DNA from: Pseudomonadota bacterium
Lineage (GTDB): Bacteria; Myxococcota; Myxococcia; Myxococcales; Myxococcaceae
Reading direction: 5' to 3'
Assembly (NCBI GenBank): GCA_023423535.1
Contig: JAFAFL010000097.1
Span: 1-64,000 of the forward strand
Length of the DNA stretch: 64,000 bases
Each line of letters begins with the position of its first letter. The stretch's first letter is position 1. The notes beneath the pieces were generated by a model. The model ran no database searches. It was not told the DNA's origin and saw nothing but the letters and a program-made list of their open reading frames with translations. The position numbers and the translations under genes are program-made. Below are positions 46,183-54,304 of this stretch, in pieces.

Positions 46183-47202
46183 ATGGCAGCCCTCGACCTT
46201 TCGACCCTCTCCGCGCCTCCGGGTGCGGCAGAGCCGGCGTCCGTGCATGCGCCGGCGCCGCTCATCTCCATCGTCATCCCCACCTTCCGCCGGGCGGTCG
46301 CGCTGCGTCGTGCGCTGGCGAGCTGCACTGTCCAGGTGCCGGTGCCGGATGCGGAGATCGTCGTGGTGGACAACTGTCCGCACGGCTCGGCGCGCGAGCT
46401 GGTGAACGTGTTCGCTTCTTCGTCGTCGCTGCCGGTCCGCTACGTCCACGAGCGCACCGCCGGTGTGGCGGCGGCGCGGGATGCGGGCGTGGCCACGGCC
46501 CGGGGAACCTTCATCGCGTTCCTCGACGACGACGAGGAGGCGGCGCCGCAGTGGCTGGCGGAGCTGCTGCGCGCGCAGGCCCAGCTGCAGGCGGACGTCG
46601 TCTTCGGCCCTGTCGTTGCGAGGGCGGAGCCGGGCGCGGGAGAGGAGACGGACGCGGGGGTCCTCGAGGAGGCGCTGCGGATCTTCGGGCGCAGCTTTCC
46701 GGAAGGGACCGGGCCCATGAAGCCTTCACGCCACGCGCTGCTGGGGACGGGGAACTCGCTCTTCCGGCGCGAGCTGCTCGCGGGCAGGCGGTTCGATCCG
46801 TCACTGGGCCTGACCGGTGGCGAGGACAGCGCGATGCTCAAGCCGCTCATCCTCGAAGGTCGGAGCATCGCCTGGTCGAGGGAGGCGGTCGTCTCCGAAT
46901 ACGTCCCCGAGCAGCGCCTCACCCTGCGCTCGATCATGTCGAGGCGCTTCAGCGCGGGTCAGGGACGGACCGCGACCTGCGCCCTCACCGAACCTCGCCA
47001 GCCGGTGAAGGCGGCGCAGTGGATGGTCATCGGCGCGGCGCAGGCGGTGCTCTCCGCGGGCGCGGCGGCGGCGGCCGTGGTGGTGAAGCCTTCACGAGCG
47101 GCGGCCTATGCAGCGTCTGCCGCGGCCGGGGCGGGGAAGGTCCTCTGGATGTGGCCCTTCCGGATCCGGCGGTATCCGACGCTCGAAGAGCGCCTGCGCT
47201 GA
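46183..47202 (+). CDS. Family 2 glycosyltransferase
   Basis: A 339-residue GT-A fold transferase. The nucleotide-sugar binding start is LISIVIPTFRRAVALRRALA (~26-45), with EIVVVDNCPHGSARELV, and the metal-binding acidic motif FIAFLDDDEEAAPQWL (~108-123). An acceptor-side motif is GGEDSAMLKPLI. A hydrophobic Ala/Val-rich stretch (~283-325) near the C-terminus may contact the membrane. It probably adds a sugar to a surface polysaccharide or lipid. It is alone on its strand, convergent with the lipid-transport operon. The start at 46183 is not supported by a clear ribosome site. Confidence 0.85.
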   Translation: MAALDLSTLSAPPGAAEPASVHAPAPLISIVIPTFRRAVALRRALASCTVQVPVPDAEIVVVDNCPHGSARELVNVFASSSSLPVRYVHERTAGVAAARDAGVATARGTFIAFLDDDEEAAPQWLAELLRAQAQLQADVVFGPVVARAEPGAGEETDAGVLEEALRIFGRSFPEGTGPMKPSRHALLGTGNSLFRRELLAGRRFDPSLGLTGGEDSAMLKPLILEGRSIAWSREAVVSEYVPEQRLTLRSIMSRRFSAGQGRTATCALTEPRQPVKAAQWMVIGAAQAVLSAGAAAAAVVVKPSRAAAYAASAAAGAGKVLWMWPFRIRRYPTLEERLR

Positions 47203-47218
47203 GGCTTGTTAGGCGCTA

Positions 47219-47494
47219 ACGCCGGCTGGGCCTGCCGCGACGCTTGAGGACCTTCAGCGCCACGCCACCGGTGATCGCGACCGCCAGACCGCCGAGCAGC
47301 GCGAGGATGCCCAGATCGATCCAGTAAGCGGGCACCCGACAGGCCCGCTCGGAAGCGGTCCGGGTGATCTGACCGCAGGTGTCCGGCGCCGCGGCCGCGA
47401 GGCCCACGCCCACCGTCATGAGGATCGCGCCGGCGATCATCGCCAGCGTTCCGCAAACCGCCGCGATGGCGAGCGCGCGCTTCAGTCCTTCCAC
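47219..47494 (-). CDS. Small two-helix membrane protein at the end of the Mla-type operon
   Basis: A 91-residue protein with two hydrophobic helices (~8-35, ALAIAAVCGTLAMIAGAILM; ~60-82, LGILALLGGLAVAITGGVAL) and a short loop with two cysteines (DTCGQITRTASERACRVP) that could form a disulphide outside the membrane. The C-terminus is basic (KVLKRRGRPSRR). The GTG start overlaps the 3' end of the MCE-protein gene by 13 bases, so it is probably co-translated with it. No family recognised; an accessory role in the transporter is an inference. Confidence 0.65.
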
Positions 47495-48507
47495 AGGATC
47501 TTCCAGGGGTTCTTGCGCAGCTCGGAGACGAGCGCGCGGATGTCGTCGTACAGCTGCCGATCCTGCGCCAGCGCGCCGAGCGTGCCGGCATCGGGATCGA
47601 AGAGGGGCTCGACGCGCTTGAGGATGGTCTCCCCGCGAGTGGCGATGGACTCGAGCTTCTCGCCCGCCGCGGTGTAGCGGTCGATCGCCAGCTTCAGCTT
47701 GCGCATGTCCTCTTCGGTGAACTCGCCGGAGAGCAGCGCCGCCTGTCCGAGCACCCGGCGCGCGTCCTCGGTCATCACCGGCACGTCGCGGCGGAGGGTC
47801 TTCGTGACCGCGGTCGCATCGTTGAGCAACCGGTCACCTCGGCCGCCCGGCTCCATCGCCTCGCGTGCGGTGGCCGCCAGCGCGCGCATGTCCTTTGCCG
47901 CCGCGGAGAGCTCCTTCGCCAGCGTGCCGATCTCCTCGCGGTTCTCCTCCAGCAGCACGTCCACGTTGCGCGTGAGCCGGGTGACGGAGCCCACCAGCTC
48001 GCCCGCGCCTTCCGGGGGCTGGTCGAGCAGACCCGCGAACCGGTCGAGCATCCGCGAGAGCTGCAGGGCGACGAGATCGAGCCTCGGCGCGTCGGTGCCG
48101 CGGAGGGTCGCACCCGGCTCGAGCGGCGGCGCGTCCTTCGAGCCCGGATGGAGCTCGAGGTAGGGCTCGCCGAGCGGCCCGACCGTCGCCACCGTCACGC
48201 CGGTGTCCCGCTTCAGCGCGCTCATGGCGAAGGGCTCCACCGACACCGCAAGGCGCACCGGCAGGGGCTGTCCCGCTTCGTCGCGCCGGTTCGGCTCGAG
48301 CTCGATCGACTCGACGCGTCCGACCGTCACGCCACCCAGTTTCACCGGCGCGCCTCGGACGACGTTGCCCGTGTGCGAGAAGAGGATGTTCACCGCCGGA
48401 TCGCGGCCGAGCCGCAGCTCGCCCATGAGGAAGAGCAGCCCGAGCACGCCGGCCACGCCGACGAGCACCAACGCGCCGACCTTGATCTCCAACCGCCGCT
48501 CGTCCAT
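47482..48507 (-). CDS. MCE/MlaD-family substrate-binding protein of lipid transporter
   Basis: This 341-residue protein is anchored by one N-terminal helix (LEIKVGALVLVGVAGVLGLLFLMGEL). The MCE domain follows (~38-130), with PVKLGGVTVGRVESIEL and GEPYLELHPGS typical of MlaD/Mce proteins that ferry lipids between membranes. The remaining ~200 residues are helical, with a long heptad-rich stretch (~140-330), longer than E. coli MlaD and closer to Mce/TGD2-type proteins that may span the periplasm. It sits 21 bp downstream of the second ATPase gene in a leftward operon. Confidence 0.88.
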   Translation of the reverse strand: MDERRLEIKVGALVLVGVAGVLGLLFLMGELRLGRDPAVNILFSHTGNVVRGAPVKLGGVTVGRVESIELEPNRRDEAGQPLPVRLAVSVEPFAMSALKRDTGVTVATVGPLGEPYLELHPGSKDAPPLEPGATLRGTDAPRLDLVALQLSRMLDRFAGLLDQPPEGAGELVGSVTRLTRNVDVLLEENREEIGTLAKELSAAAKDMRALAATAREAMEPGGRGDRLLNDATAVTKTLRRDVPVMTEDARRVLGQAALLSGEFTEEDMRKLKLAIDRYTAAGEKLESIATRGETILKRVEPLFDPDAGTLGALAQDRQLYDDIRALVSELRKNPWKILWKD

Positions 48508-48528
48508 GCCGTCCGTGTCCCTGAGCCC

Positions 48529-49266
48529 CTAGAGCTGCACCGGTTCGAGGAGCGCGCGCACCTCCGGATCCGGTGAGCCGAGGAACGCCTGGCGGTCCCT
48601 GTACAACCGCGCGCCGCCGCCCGCCACCAGCACCACCCGATCCGCCAGCCGCGAGAGCAGCGGATAATCGTGCGACACCACCAGCGCGCCAAGCCCTTCC
48701 TCGCGCAGCCGCACCAGCACGTCCGCCACCTGCCGCGCCGAGGGATGATCGAGCCCCGTGGTCGGTTCGTCGAAGAGGAGGTAGCGCGGCTGCAGCAGCA
48801 GCGCCCGTGCAATGGCGGCCCGCTTGCGAACGCCGGGACCCACCTCCGGCGGCTTCCGATCCGCGGCGTCACCGAGGCCCACGCGCGCGAGCTGCGCTGC
48901 GACCGCGTCGTGCGACGCCTTCGGATCCGCCAGCGCCACGTTCTGCCGCAGGGTCAGCCAGTCGAGCAGCGCCGGACCTTGCACGAGGTAGGGCGCCCCC
49001 CGGCGCAGCGCGAGCAATTGGCGTTCGCTGCGACCGGTGACGCGCTCGCCGAAGAGGAGGATCTCGCCTGCGTCCGCGCGATCGAGTCCCACCGCGAGGC
49101 GGCAGAACACGCTCTTGCCCGCGCCGCTCTTGCCGACGACGAAGGTCACGCCCGAAGAGGGCACCGACACCGAGACGTCCTTCAGCACCGGCCGGCCGGA
49201 GAAGGCCTTGTGCACGGAGCGAAGCTCCACCGCGGGCACGCGCTCTGGTCGGTCAGCGGAGCTCAT
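48529..49266 (-). CDS. Mla-type ABC transporter ATPase 2 (canonical Walker B, degenerate signature)
   Basis: A 245-residue ATPase of the MlaF family. Walker A is VGKSGAGKSVFCR, Q-loop YLVQGPALLDWLTLRQNV, Walker B YLLFDEPTTGLD with the catalytic Glu, and the switch His is present (ALVVSHDYPLL). The signature is not LSGGQ but VGPGVRKRAAIARAL, a loss that should disable the site where this signature contributes. Its ATG overlaps the stop of permease 2 (ATGA). It probably forms a heterodimer with ATPase 1, which shows the opposite defects. Confidence 0.88.
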   Translation of the reverse strand: MSSADRPERVPAVELRSVHKAFSGRPVLKDVSVSVPSSGVTFVVGKSGAGKSVFCRLAVGLDRADAGEILLFGERVTGRSERQLLALRRGAPYLVQGPALLDWLTLRQNVALADPKASHDAVAAQLARVGLGDAADRKPPEVGPGVRKRAAIARALLLQPRYLLFDEPTTGLDHPSARQVADVLVRLREEGLGALVVSHDYPLLSRLADRVVLVAGGGARLYRDRQAFLGSPDPEVRALLEPVQL

Positions 49267-50006
49267 GCGCCGAGGATGAGGAACGCGAACGCGACCACGA
49301 GGTCGATGACGAGACAGCCGAGCACCGCGGCGACGACGCCCTCGGTGGTGGCCTGTCCGACTGCCGCGGAGCCACCGCGCGCGCCGAGCCCTCGCCACGC
49401 CGCGGCGAGCGGGACGTAGATTCCGCAGAGCACCGTCTTGAGGAGGAAGGACGCGAGGTCGCCGCCATCCACGAAGCGCGGATCGAGAAAGGCCCAACCG
49501 TCGGCGCCGTAGACGAAGTGCGCGGCACCCGAGGCAGCGAGCGCGGCGGTGCCGGTGCCGAGGATGCAGATCAGCGGGAACGCGATCATCCCGCCCAGCA
49601 CGCGCGGCGCCACGAGGTCGGTGAGCGGATGGCCGGCGGACATCTCCAGGGCCTCGACCTGCTCGTTGACCGTCATGGAGGAGAGTTCGGAGGCGTAGCG
49701 GGCAGAGCCTCGCGAGGCGGCGAGGAGGGCGGAGGTGAGAGGACCGAACTCGCGCAGGAGCAGCTCGAAGTAGGCCGAGCCGATGGTGCTGAGGTTGCCG
49801 GTGAAGCGGCGGGCCTGCGCGTCCGCGATGGTGATCATCACGAAGCCGAAGAAGGCCATCCCCGAACCCACGAGCCAGGCGCTGCGGTTGCCCAGCTGGT
49901 GGACCTCGCGCAGCACCGCGCGGAACGAGACGCCACGCCGGCCCACTGCGCGGACGGTGCGCACGAGCATCCACGCAGGACCTCCCACGCGCTGCAGGAT
50001 CGTCAT
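49263..50006 (-). CDS. Mla-type ABC transporter permease 2 (MlaE family)
   Basis: This 247-residue inner-membrane protein has five to six hydrophobic segments. MlaE-family features are the long N-terminal amphipathic part (VSFRAVLREVHQLGNRSAWL), the LLREFGPLTSALLAASRGSARYASELSSMTV segment ahead of EQVEALEMSAGHPLTDLVAPRVL (the cytoplasmic coupling helix, similar to E. coli EEIDALEVM), and a C-terminal helix region. It is encoded beside a different permease, so the channel may be a heterodimer, unlike the homodimeric MlaE2 of E. coli. ATG at 50006 overlaps the stop of permease 1. Confidence 0.87.
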   Translation of the reverse strand: MTILQRVGGPAWMLVRTVRAVGRRGVSFRAVLREVHQLGNRSAWLVGSGMAFFGFVMITIADAQARRFTGNLSTIGSAYFELLLREFGPLTSALLAASRGSARYASELSSMTVNEQVEALEMSAGHPLTDLVAPRVLGGMIAFPLICILGTGTAALAASGAAHFVYGADGWAFLDPRFVDGGDLASFLLKTVLCGIYVPLAAAWRGLGARGGSAAVGQATTEGVVAAVLGCLVIDLVVAFAFLILGA

Positions 50007-50818
50007 CCGACCCCCAGGGCGCCGGAGAGTCCCATCGCCGCGATGCGCGCGAGGATCCAGGAGAGCACGAAGTCGAGCGAGAAGATGGACGCCGCGCTCC
50101 ACACGACCGACGACGCCGCGGCCCTTCCCACCGCGCGCGAGCCGCCCTGCGCGTGCATCCCCACCTGCGTGGAGACGAGCGCGATTGCCCACGCGAAGGC
50201 TACGGACTTGAGCAAGCCGCCGGAGAGCTCGCCCCAGCCCAACATGCTCTCGAAGGAGTCGAGGAAGACGCGCACCGGCAGATCGAGCGTGAAGTACGAG
50301 GCGACGATCTCCCACAGAATCGCGAGCAAAAACGCGGGCATGGCGAGCAGACTCACGCTGACGACCACCGCCCACACGCGCGGCGCCACCAGCAGCGCCA
50401 GCGGGTCGAGGGAGATGCCGGAGAGCCCGAGCAGCTGCCCATCCACCGAGAGCTGTGCGAGCTCCGCGGCGTTCCTCGCGCCCACGCGGGCCGCCATCAT
50501 CAGGCCCACCAGCAGCGGGCCGAACTCCCAGATCACCGCGTAGCCGGCGGCCCAGCCGAGGAAGGTCCGCGCGCCGAAGCGCTCCGTGTAGAGCGAGGTC
50601 TGCAGCACCACCGTGGCGCCGATCACCGTGGAGACCACCAGAGTGAGCGGCAAGGTCTGCCAGCCAAAGGCGACGAGGCCGCGGAAGAACTCTCGGCGGT
50701 TCATGCGCGGCAGCAGCAGGAACACGCGCGCGAGCATCAGCGTCAGCGCCCCGGTCGCCGAAGCCCAGGCGCGCACCCAGAAGCCAATGAACGCGGGCAC
50801 CGAGAGCAGGGCGTTCAT
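50003..50818 (-). CDS. Mla-type ABC transporter permease 1 (MlaE family)
   Basis: This 271-residue MlaE-like permease has RREFFRGLVAFGWQTLPLTL at ~40-60, YAVIWEFGPLLVGLMMAARV then GARNAAELAQLSVDGQLLGL (coupling-helix region) and GISLDPLALLVAPRVW. The sequence is clearly distinct from permease 2, with a longer, more hydrophobic N-terminus (MNALLSVPAFIGFWVRAWAS). Both ends overlap their neighbours by four bases. With ATPase 1 and 2 it should form the inner-membrane engine of a lipid transporter. Confidence 0.87.
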   Translation of the reverse strand: MNALLSVPAFIGFWVRAWASATGALTLMLARVFLLLPRMNRREFFRGLVAFGWQTLPLTLVVSTVIGATVVLQTSLYTERFGARTFLGWAAGYAVIWEFGPLLVGLMMAARVGARNAAELAQLSVDGQLLGLSGISLDPLALLVAPRVWAVVVSVSLLAMPAFLLAILWEIVASYFTLDLPVRVFLDSFESMLGWGELSGGLLKSVAFAWAIALVSTQVGMHAQGGSRAVGRAAASSVVWSAASIFSLDFVLSWILARIAAMGLSGALGVG

Positions 50819-51519
50819 TCGCGCTCCAGCCTCCCGGCGTCGAACGGGCCGTCATAGGCCATACGTCCGCGCTCCAGGAGGAGCCAGCGCTCGGCGCGGA
50901 GCCACCGCACCGGGTCCGGCATCGCGACGATCAGCGTGCGACCTTCGGATTCGCGCCAGAGCAGCTTCGCCACCTGTGACGCGGTGGAGGGATCGAGCCC
51001 GGCCAGCGGATCGTCGGCGAGGAGGACCTCGGGCCTCGCCACGATTGCCCGCGCGATGCCGGCGCGCTTCTGCATTCCTCCGGAGAGCGCGGAGGGGAGC
51101 AGGTCGGCGGCGTCCTCGAGGCCCACTGCGCGCAGCGAGTCGATGGCCCGCGTCTCGGCCTCGTCGCGCGGGACGCCGCGGCGCAAGAGAGGAAGGAGCA
51201 CGTTGTCGCGCACGGTCTCCGCGTCGAACAGCGCGTCGGTCTGGAACACCATCCCGAAGGCGGCCTGCCTCGCGCGCCGCTCCTCGGGGGGAAGCGCCCA
51301 CGGATCGCTTTCGTCCCAGCGCACTTCGCCGGCGTGCGGCCTTCGCAGCGCGGCCAGCGTCTTCAGCAGCGTCGTCTTTCCCGAACCCGGGCCGCCGCAG
51401 ATGGCCACCCGCTCGCCGGCGCGGAACCTCACGGTGAGGTCGCGCAGCGCATCGACCGTCCTTTCGCCGGGCGCGTTGCCCTCGTAGCGGACGGTGAGGG
51501 ACAGGGCGGAGAGATCCAC
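50815..51519 (-). CDS. Mla-type ABC transporter ATPase 1 (degenerate Walker B and switch, canonical signature)
   Basis: A 234-residue ATPase. Walker A is ICGGPGSGKTTLLK, Q-loop GMVFQTDALFDAETVRDNV, and the signature is good (LSGGMQKRAGIARAI). Walker B ends VLLADDPLAGLD, with Asp in place of the catalytic Glu, and the switch-His position reads LIVAMPDPVRW, with no His. These changes fall on the same composite ATP site as the degenerate signature of ATPase 2, so the pair should have one degenerate and one catalytic site. It lies 18 bp downstream of the UbiB-family kinase gene and overlaps permease 1. Confidence 0.87.
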   Translation of the reverse strand: MDLSALSLTVRYEGNAPGERTVDALRDLTVRFRAGERVAICGGPGSGKTTLLKTLAALRRPHAGEVRWDESDPWALPPEERRARQAAFGMVFQTDALFDAETVRDNVLLPLLRRGVPRDEAETRAIDSLRAVGLEDAADLLPSALSGGMQKRAGIARAIVARPEVLLADDPLAGLDPSTASQVAKLLWRESEGRTLIVAMPDPVRWLRAERWLLLERGRMAYDGPFDAGRLERE

Positions 51520-51537
51520 TCGCGGACCTTCGGGGCT

Positions 51538-53232
51538 CTACCGGCGCCGGCGCTTCATGAAACGCGAGACGCTGAACTTCATCGCGCGTCCGCCGAAGAG
51601 GTACCAGGTGACCATCGCGCCGAAGAGCGCGGAGGCGGAGATGATCGCCAGCACGCCGAGCACCGGGATGCCCTTGAACTCCCACGGCTCGGCGCTGAAG
51701 GCGATGAACGCACCGACGATGAAGCCGCACGCGCAGAGCCCGAGGAACCCGACCGCCGCCAGCGCGCGCAGGTTCGCGTTGAGCCGGTCGAGCTGCTCCG
51801 ACTTCACCGTCACCGAGAACTTGCCGGACTCGAGGTCCAGCATGATCTGCGAGAGCTGCACCGGCAGATCCTGGGCCACGCTCTGCAGGCGCAGCGCGGT
51901 GCGGAGCAGGCCGCCCTGGAGCTGATCCGGATCGTACTGACCTGCCAGCAGCTCCTTCGCGTAGGGCGTGGCCAGCTCCGCGATGGGGAGGTTGGGGGAG
52001 AGCGTGCGGAGAATGCCCTCGATGCTGATCGACGCGCGGGAGAGCACCGCGTACTCGCGCGGGATCCGGATGCGGTACTTCACCGCCAGATCGAAGAGGT
52101 CGCGCAGGAGGTTCTTCGCGTTGATCTCGCCCAGCGTGGTGGGCAGGTACTGGTTGAGGATTCCGTCGATGTCGTTGCGGAAGCCGATGAGGTTCGCGCG
52201 CGAGTCGGGCACGCCCACCCGGTAGAGGATGCGCGCCACCGAGTCCGAATCCTTCAGAGCGATGGCCATCACCAGGCTCACCAGCGTCTGCTGCATCTGG
52301 CGGGTGATGCGGCCGACGATCCCGAAGTCGATCAGCGCGACCACGCCGTCCTCGAGCACGAGGATGTTTCCGGGGTGCGGATCGCCGTGGAAGACGCCGT
52401 CCTGGAAGAGCTGCCGGAAGGCGCCCTCCACGAGGTTGCGCGCGATCTTCTCCTTGTCGTGCACCGACGGATCGAGCTGGCTGATCTTCGTCCCGCGCAA
52501 AAACTCCATCGTCAGCACGGTGCGGGTGGTCAGCTCGTCGAACACGCGCGGGATGCGCATGTAGGGGCGCTCCCGGTGGTTCCGGTAGAACTCGCGGATG
52601 TTCTGCGCCTCGTGGAGGAAGTCGAGCTCCTCGTGGATGGCGAGGTCGAACTCCTCGATGATCCCGGTCGGCGTGTAGATGCCGGTCTCCTCCACCACCG
52701 CCTCGAGCAGCCGGGCGACGTAGTGGAGCACCGAGAGATCTGACCGGATGCGCTCGGTGATGCCCGGGCGCTGGACCTTCACCACCACCTCGTCGCCGGC
52801 GAAGGTCACCGCGCGGTGCACCTGGGCGATGGAGGCGGCGGCGAGCGGCTCGGGTTCGATGCTCCGGAAGAGCTCCGCCGGATCGCGCCCGAGCGACTCG
52901 CGCAGCTGCCGATCGAGGTCCTCCTTCGGCATCGGCGGGACGTCGTCCTGCAGCGTGGCGAGCTCTTCGATGAACTCCGCCGGCAGCAGGTCCGAGCGCG
53001 TGGAGAGGATCTGCCCGAGCTTGATGAACGTGGGCCCGAGGTCGTTGAGGAACATCCGGAAGCGGCGCGCGGTCGAGGCGCGGCGGACCTCCGGCGGGAC
53101 CTCCACCTGCTCCTTCTTGCCGAGGATGCTCCAGGTGCCGCTGCGCTCGAGGTAGTCGGCGAACCCGTGCCGCGCGGCGAGGACGGCGATCTGCCGCACC
53201 CGGTTCAAGTCCTGAAAGGCCTCGCGAATCAC
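51538..53232 (-). CDS. ubiB: UbiB/ABC1/AarF-family kinase-like protein
   Basis: This 564-residue atypical kinase-like membrane protein has the family KxGQ motif (FIKLGQILSTRSDLLP, ~70), the Ala-rich nucleotide loop (AAASIAQVHRA, ~131-141), the conserved Lys in VVVKVQRPG, catalytic GDPHPGNILVLEDG (~285) and the DFG triad (ALIDFGIVG). Two C-terminal hydrophobic helices (~495-515, ~523-545) anchor it. Members support ubiquinone biosynthesis or lipid/quinone handling. Placement 18 bp ahead of an Mla-type lipid transporter is notable, as UbiB proteins are increasingly linked to lipid trafficking. No other ubi gene is nearby, so the role in quinone synthesis is not certain. Confidence 0.92.
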   Translation of the reverse strand: MIREAFQDLNRVRQIAVLAARHGFADYLERSGTWSILGKKEQVEVPPEVRRASTARRFRMFLNDLGPTFIKLGQILSTRSDLLPAEFIEELATLQDDVPPMPKEDLDRQLRESLGRDPAELFRSIEPEPLAAASIAQVHRAVTFAGDEVVVKVQRPGITERIRSDLSVLHYVARLLEAVVEETGIYTPTGIIEEFDLAIHEELDFLHEAQNIREFYRNHRERPYMRIPRVFDELTTRTVLTMEFLRGTKISQLDPSVHDKEKIARNLVEGAFRQLFQDGVFHGDPHPGNILVLEDGVVALIDFGIVGRITRQMQQTLVSLVMAIALKDSDSVARILYRVGVPDSRANLIGFRNDIDGILNQYLPTTLGEINAKNLLRDLFDLAVKYRIRIPREYAVLSRASISIEGILRTLSPNLPIAELATPYAKELLAGQYDPDQLQGGLLRTALRLQSVAQDLPVQLSQIMLDLESGKFSVTVKSEQLDRLNANLRALAAVGFLGLCACGFIVGAFIAFSAEPWEFKGIPVLGVLAIISASALFGAMVTWYLFGGRAMKFSVSRFMKRRRR

Positions 53233-53290
53233 GGCGGCGGCAACTTCGCACGGGCACAGGGGGGCCGCAAACTCCCGGATGCACTCGGAT

Positions 53291-53632
53291 TCAGCCCGCG
53301 AGCCCCTCCGAGACCAGGGTCTTCAGATGCTCCAGCGGCGTGCCGAGGGCATACACGCCGCGCGCGCCGCGGAGGGTGGAGGCGCGCGTCATCCGGTCGT
53401 CGGCGAAGGGGAGGAGGGCGACGACGCGCGCGCGAGCCGAATGACTGCGGACCGCGCGCTCGAGGTGACCGAGGCCCTCGCGTCCCTCCACGTGCACGAG
53501 CACCAGCTGTGCGTTCTCCGCGGCCCTGGGCGAGTGCTCCATCCCGAGCTCGGCGAACACGTCACCGAGCAGGTGGGAGAGCGAATCGTCCTCCGCGTGG
53601 AGCAGGGCCCACGCGCGCCGCGGCGGCTGCAT
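53291..53632 (-). CDS. Receiver-like (degenerate response-regulator) protein
   Basis: A 113-residue single-domain protein with a CheY-like outline: WALLHAEDDSLSHLLGDVFA at the N-terminus in place of the usual acidic pocket, LVLVHVEGREG at the position of the phospho-Asp strand, and VVALLPFADD and VYALGTPLEHLKTLVS for the last two strands and helices. The usual phospho-accepting Asp and the conserved Lys are not evident, so phosphorylation is doubtful. It lies between the pal-like gene (3 bp after that stop) and ubiB, so it is probably in the sigma-54-driven transcript. Confidence 0.6.
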   Translation of the reverse strand: MQPPRRAWALLHAEDDSLSHLLGDVFAELGMEHSPRAAENAQLVLVHVEGREGLGHLERAVRSHSARARVVALLPFADDRMTRASTLRGARGVYALGTPLEHLKTLVSEGLAG

Positions 53633-53635
53633 GGG

Positions 53636-54196
53636 CTAGAGGCCCGCGCGGCGGCTGCCGATGGTGAAGTCGAACTCGCTGCGGCGGTTCTGCGAGTAGT
53701 CGCTCTCGCTCTGGCCGCGGCTGAGCGGGCGCTCTTCGCCGAAGGAGAGCGTGTCCACCCGCGACGACTCGACGCCGAGGCCGGTGAGGTAGGTCTTCGC
53801 CGCGAACGCCCGCTTCTGGCCGAGCGCCATGTTGTACTCGCTGGTGCCGAGCTCGCAGGTGTGGCCCTGGATCGTCACCGCCTTGTCCGGGTTCTGGCGG
53901 AGGTAGTCCGCGAGCCGCTGCAGCGTGGCGGTGGACTCGGGGAGCAGCTGCGCCGAATCAAGCGCGTAGTAGATGGGGCCGAACTGCGTGTGGAAGGTGT
54001 CCGAGTCCTTCGGCGCGGGCGCCTGCTCGGCGGGCGCGGGGGCCTTGGCCACCGGAGCGGGCTTCGCGGTCTCGGTCACCGACTCGGTGAGCTGGTTCTT
54101 GTTCTTCGCGGCGCAGCCGACGCCGGTGGCCAGCGCGAGGGTCGTGACCGCGGTCAGCAGGATGCGGCGGGAGGAGGGGCGGAGGGTCGTGTTCAT
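53636..54196 (-). CDS. Pal/OmpA-family peptidoglycan-binding lipoprotein
   Basis: This 186-residue lipoprotein has a signal peptide and lipobox (LALATGVGC), then an Ala/Pro/Lys linker to about residue 60, and an OmpA-like domain (~70-180). The peptidoglycan contacts are IQGHTCELGTSEYNMALGQK, where Pal usually has GHTDxxGTxxYN and this has Cys for the Asp, and NRRSEFDF close to the end. It likely ties the outer membrane to the cell wall. Directly upstream is a strong sigma-54 promoter match with two enhancer-like palindromes, and upstream of that the sigma-54 regulator. Predicted TSS at about 54199 leaves a leader of only about 3 bases. Confidence 0.87.
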   Translation of the reverse strand: MNTTLRPSSRRILLTAVTTLALATGVGCAAKNKNQLTESVTETAKPAPVAKAPAPAEQAPAPKDSDTFHTQFGPIYYALDSAQLLPESTATLQRLADYLRQNPDKAVTIQGHTCELGTSEYNMALGQKRAFAAKTYLTGLGVESSRVDTLSFGEERPLSRGQSESDYSQNRRSEFDFTIGSRRAGL

Positions 54197-54210
54197 GCGG
54201 CGCTCTTTGA

Positions 54211-54226
54211 GCAACGCCTGTGCCAC
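54211..54226 (-). promoter_or_regulatory. Sigma-54 (-24/-12) promoter for the pal-like lipoprotein gene
   Basis: Read on the minus strand, the sequence is gTGGCAC-aggcg-TTGC, a close match to the sigma-54 consensus with exactly 10 bases between the -24 GG and the -12 GC. The start of transcription is predicted near 54199, three bases before the ATG, so the mRNA would be almost leaderless. Confidence 0.65.
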
Positions 54227-54269
54227 GTGCCCCCTCAGAGGGAGCGGCGCCCGAGCCCGCCCGGCAGCT

Positions 54270-54304
54270 TTGCAGCGTGCAACGCCCGGCCTTGCAACCT
54301 GCAA
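54270..54304. promoter_or_regulatory. Tandem enhancer-like palindromes (UAS) for the sigma-54 activator
   Basis: TTGCA-gcg-TGCAA (54270-54282) and TTGCA-acc-TGCAA (54292-54304) are perfect 5-3-5 palindromes 22 bp apart (two helical turns), both followed by CGC. They are centred about 77 and 99 bp upstream of the predicted TSS, the usual place of enhancer sites, and are immediately downstream of the regulator gene. Confidence 0.7.

Noticed and set aside
47219..47494. Overlap of the two-helix gene with the MCE gene as evidence that one of them is false
   Set aside because: A 13-base overlap at the 3' end is usual in this tightly packed operon, and both have good coding character.
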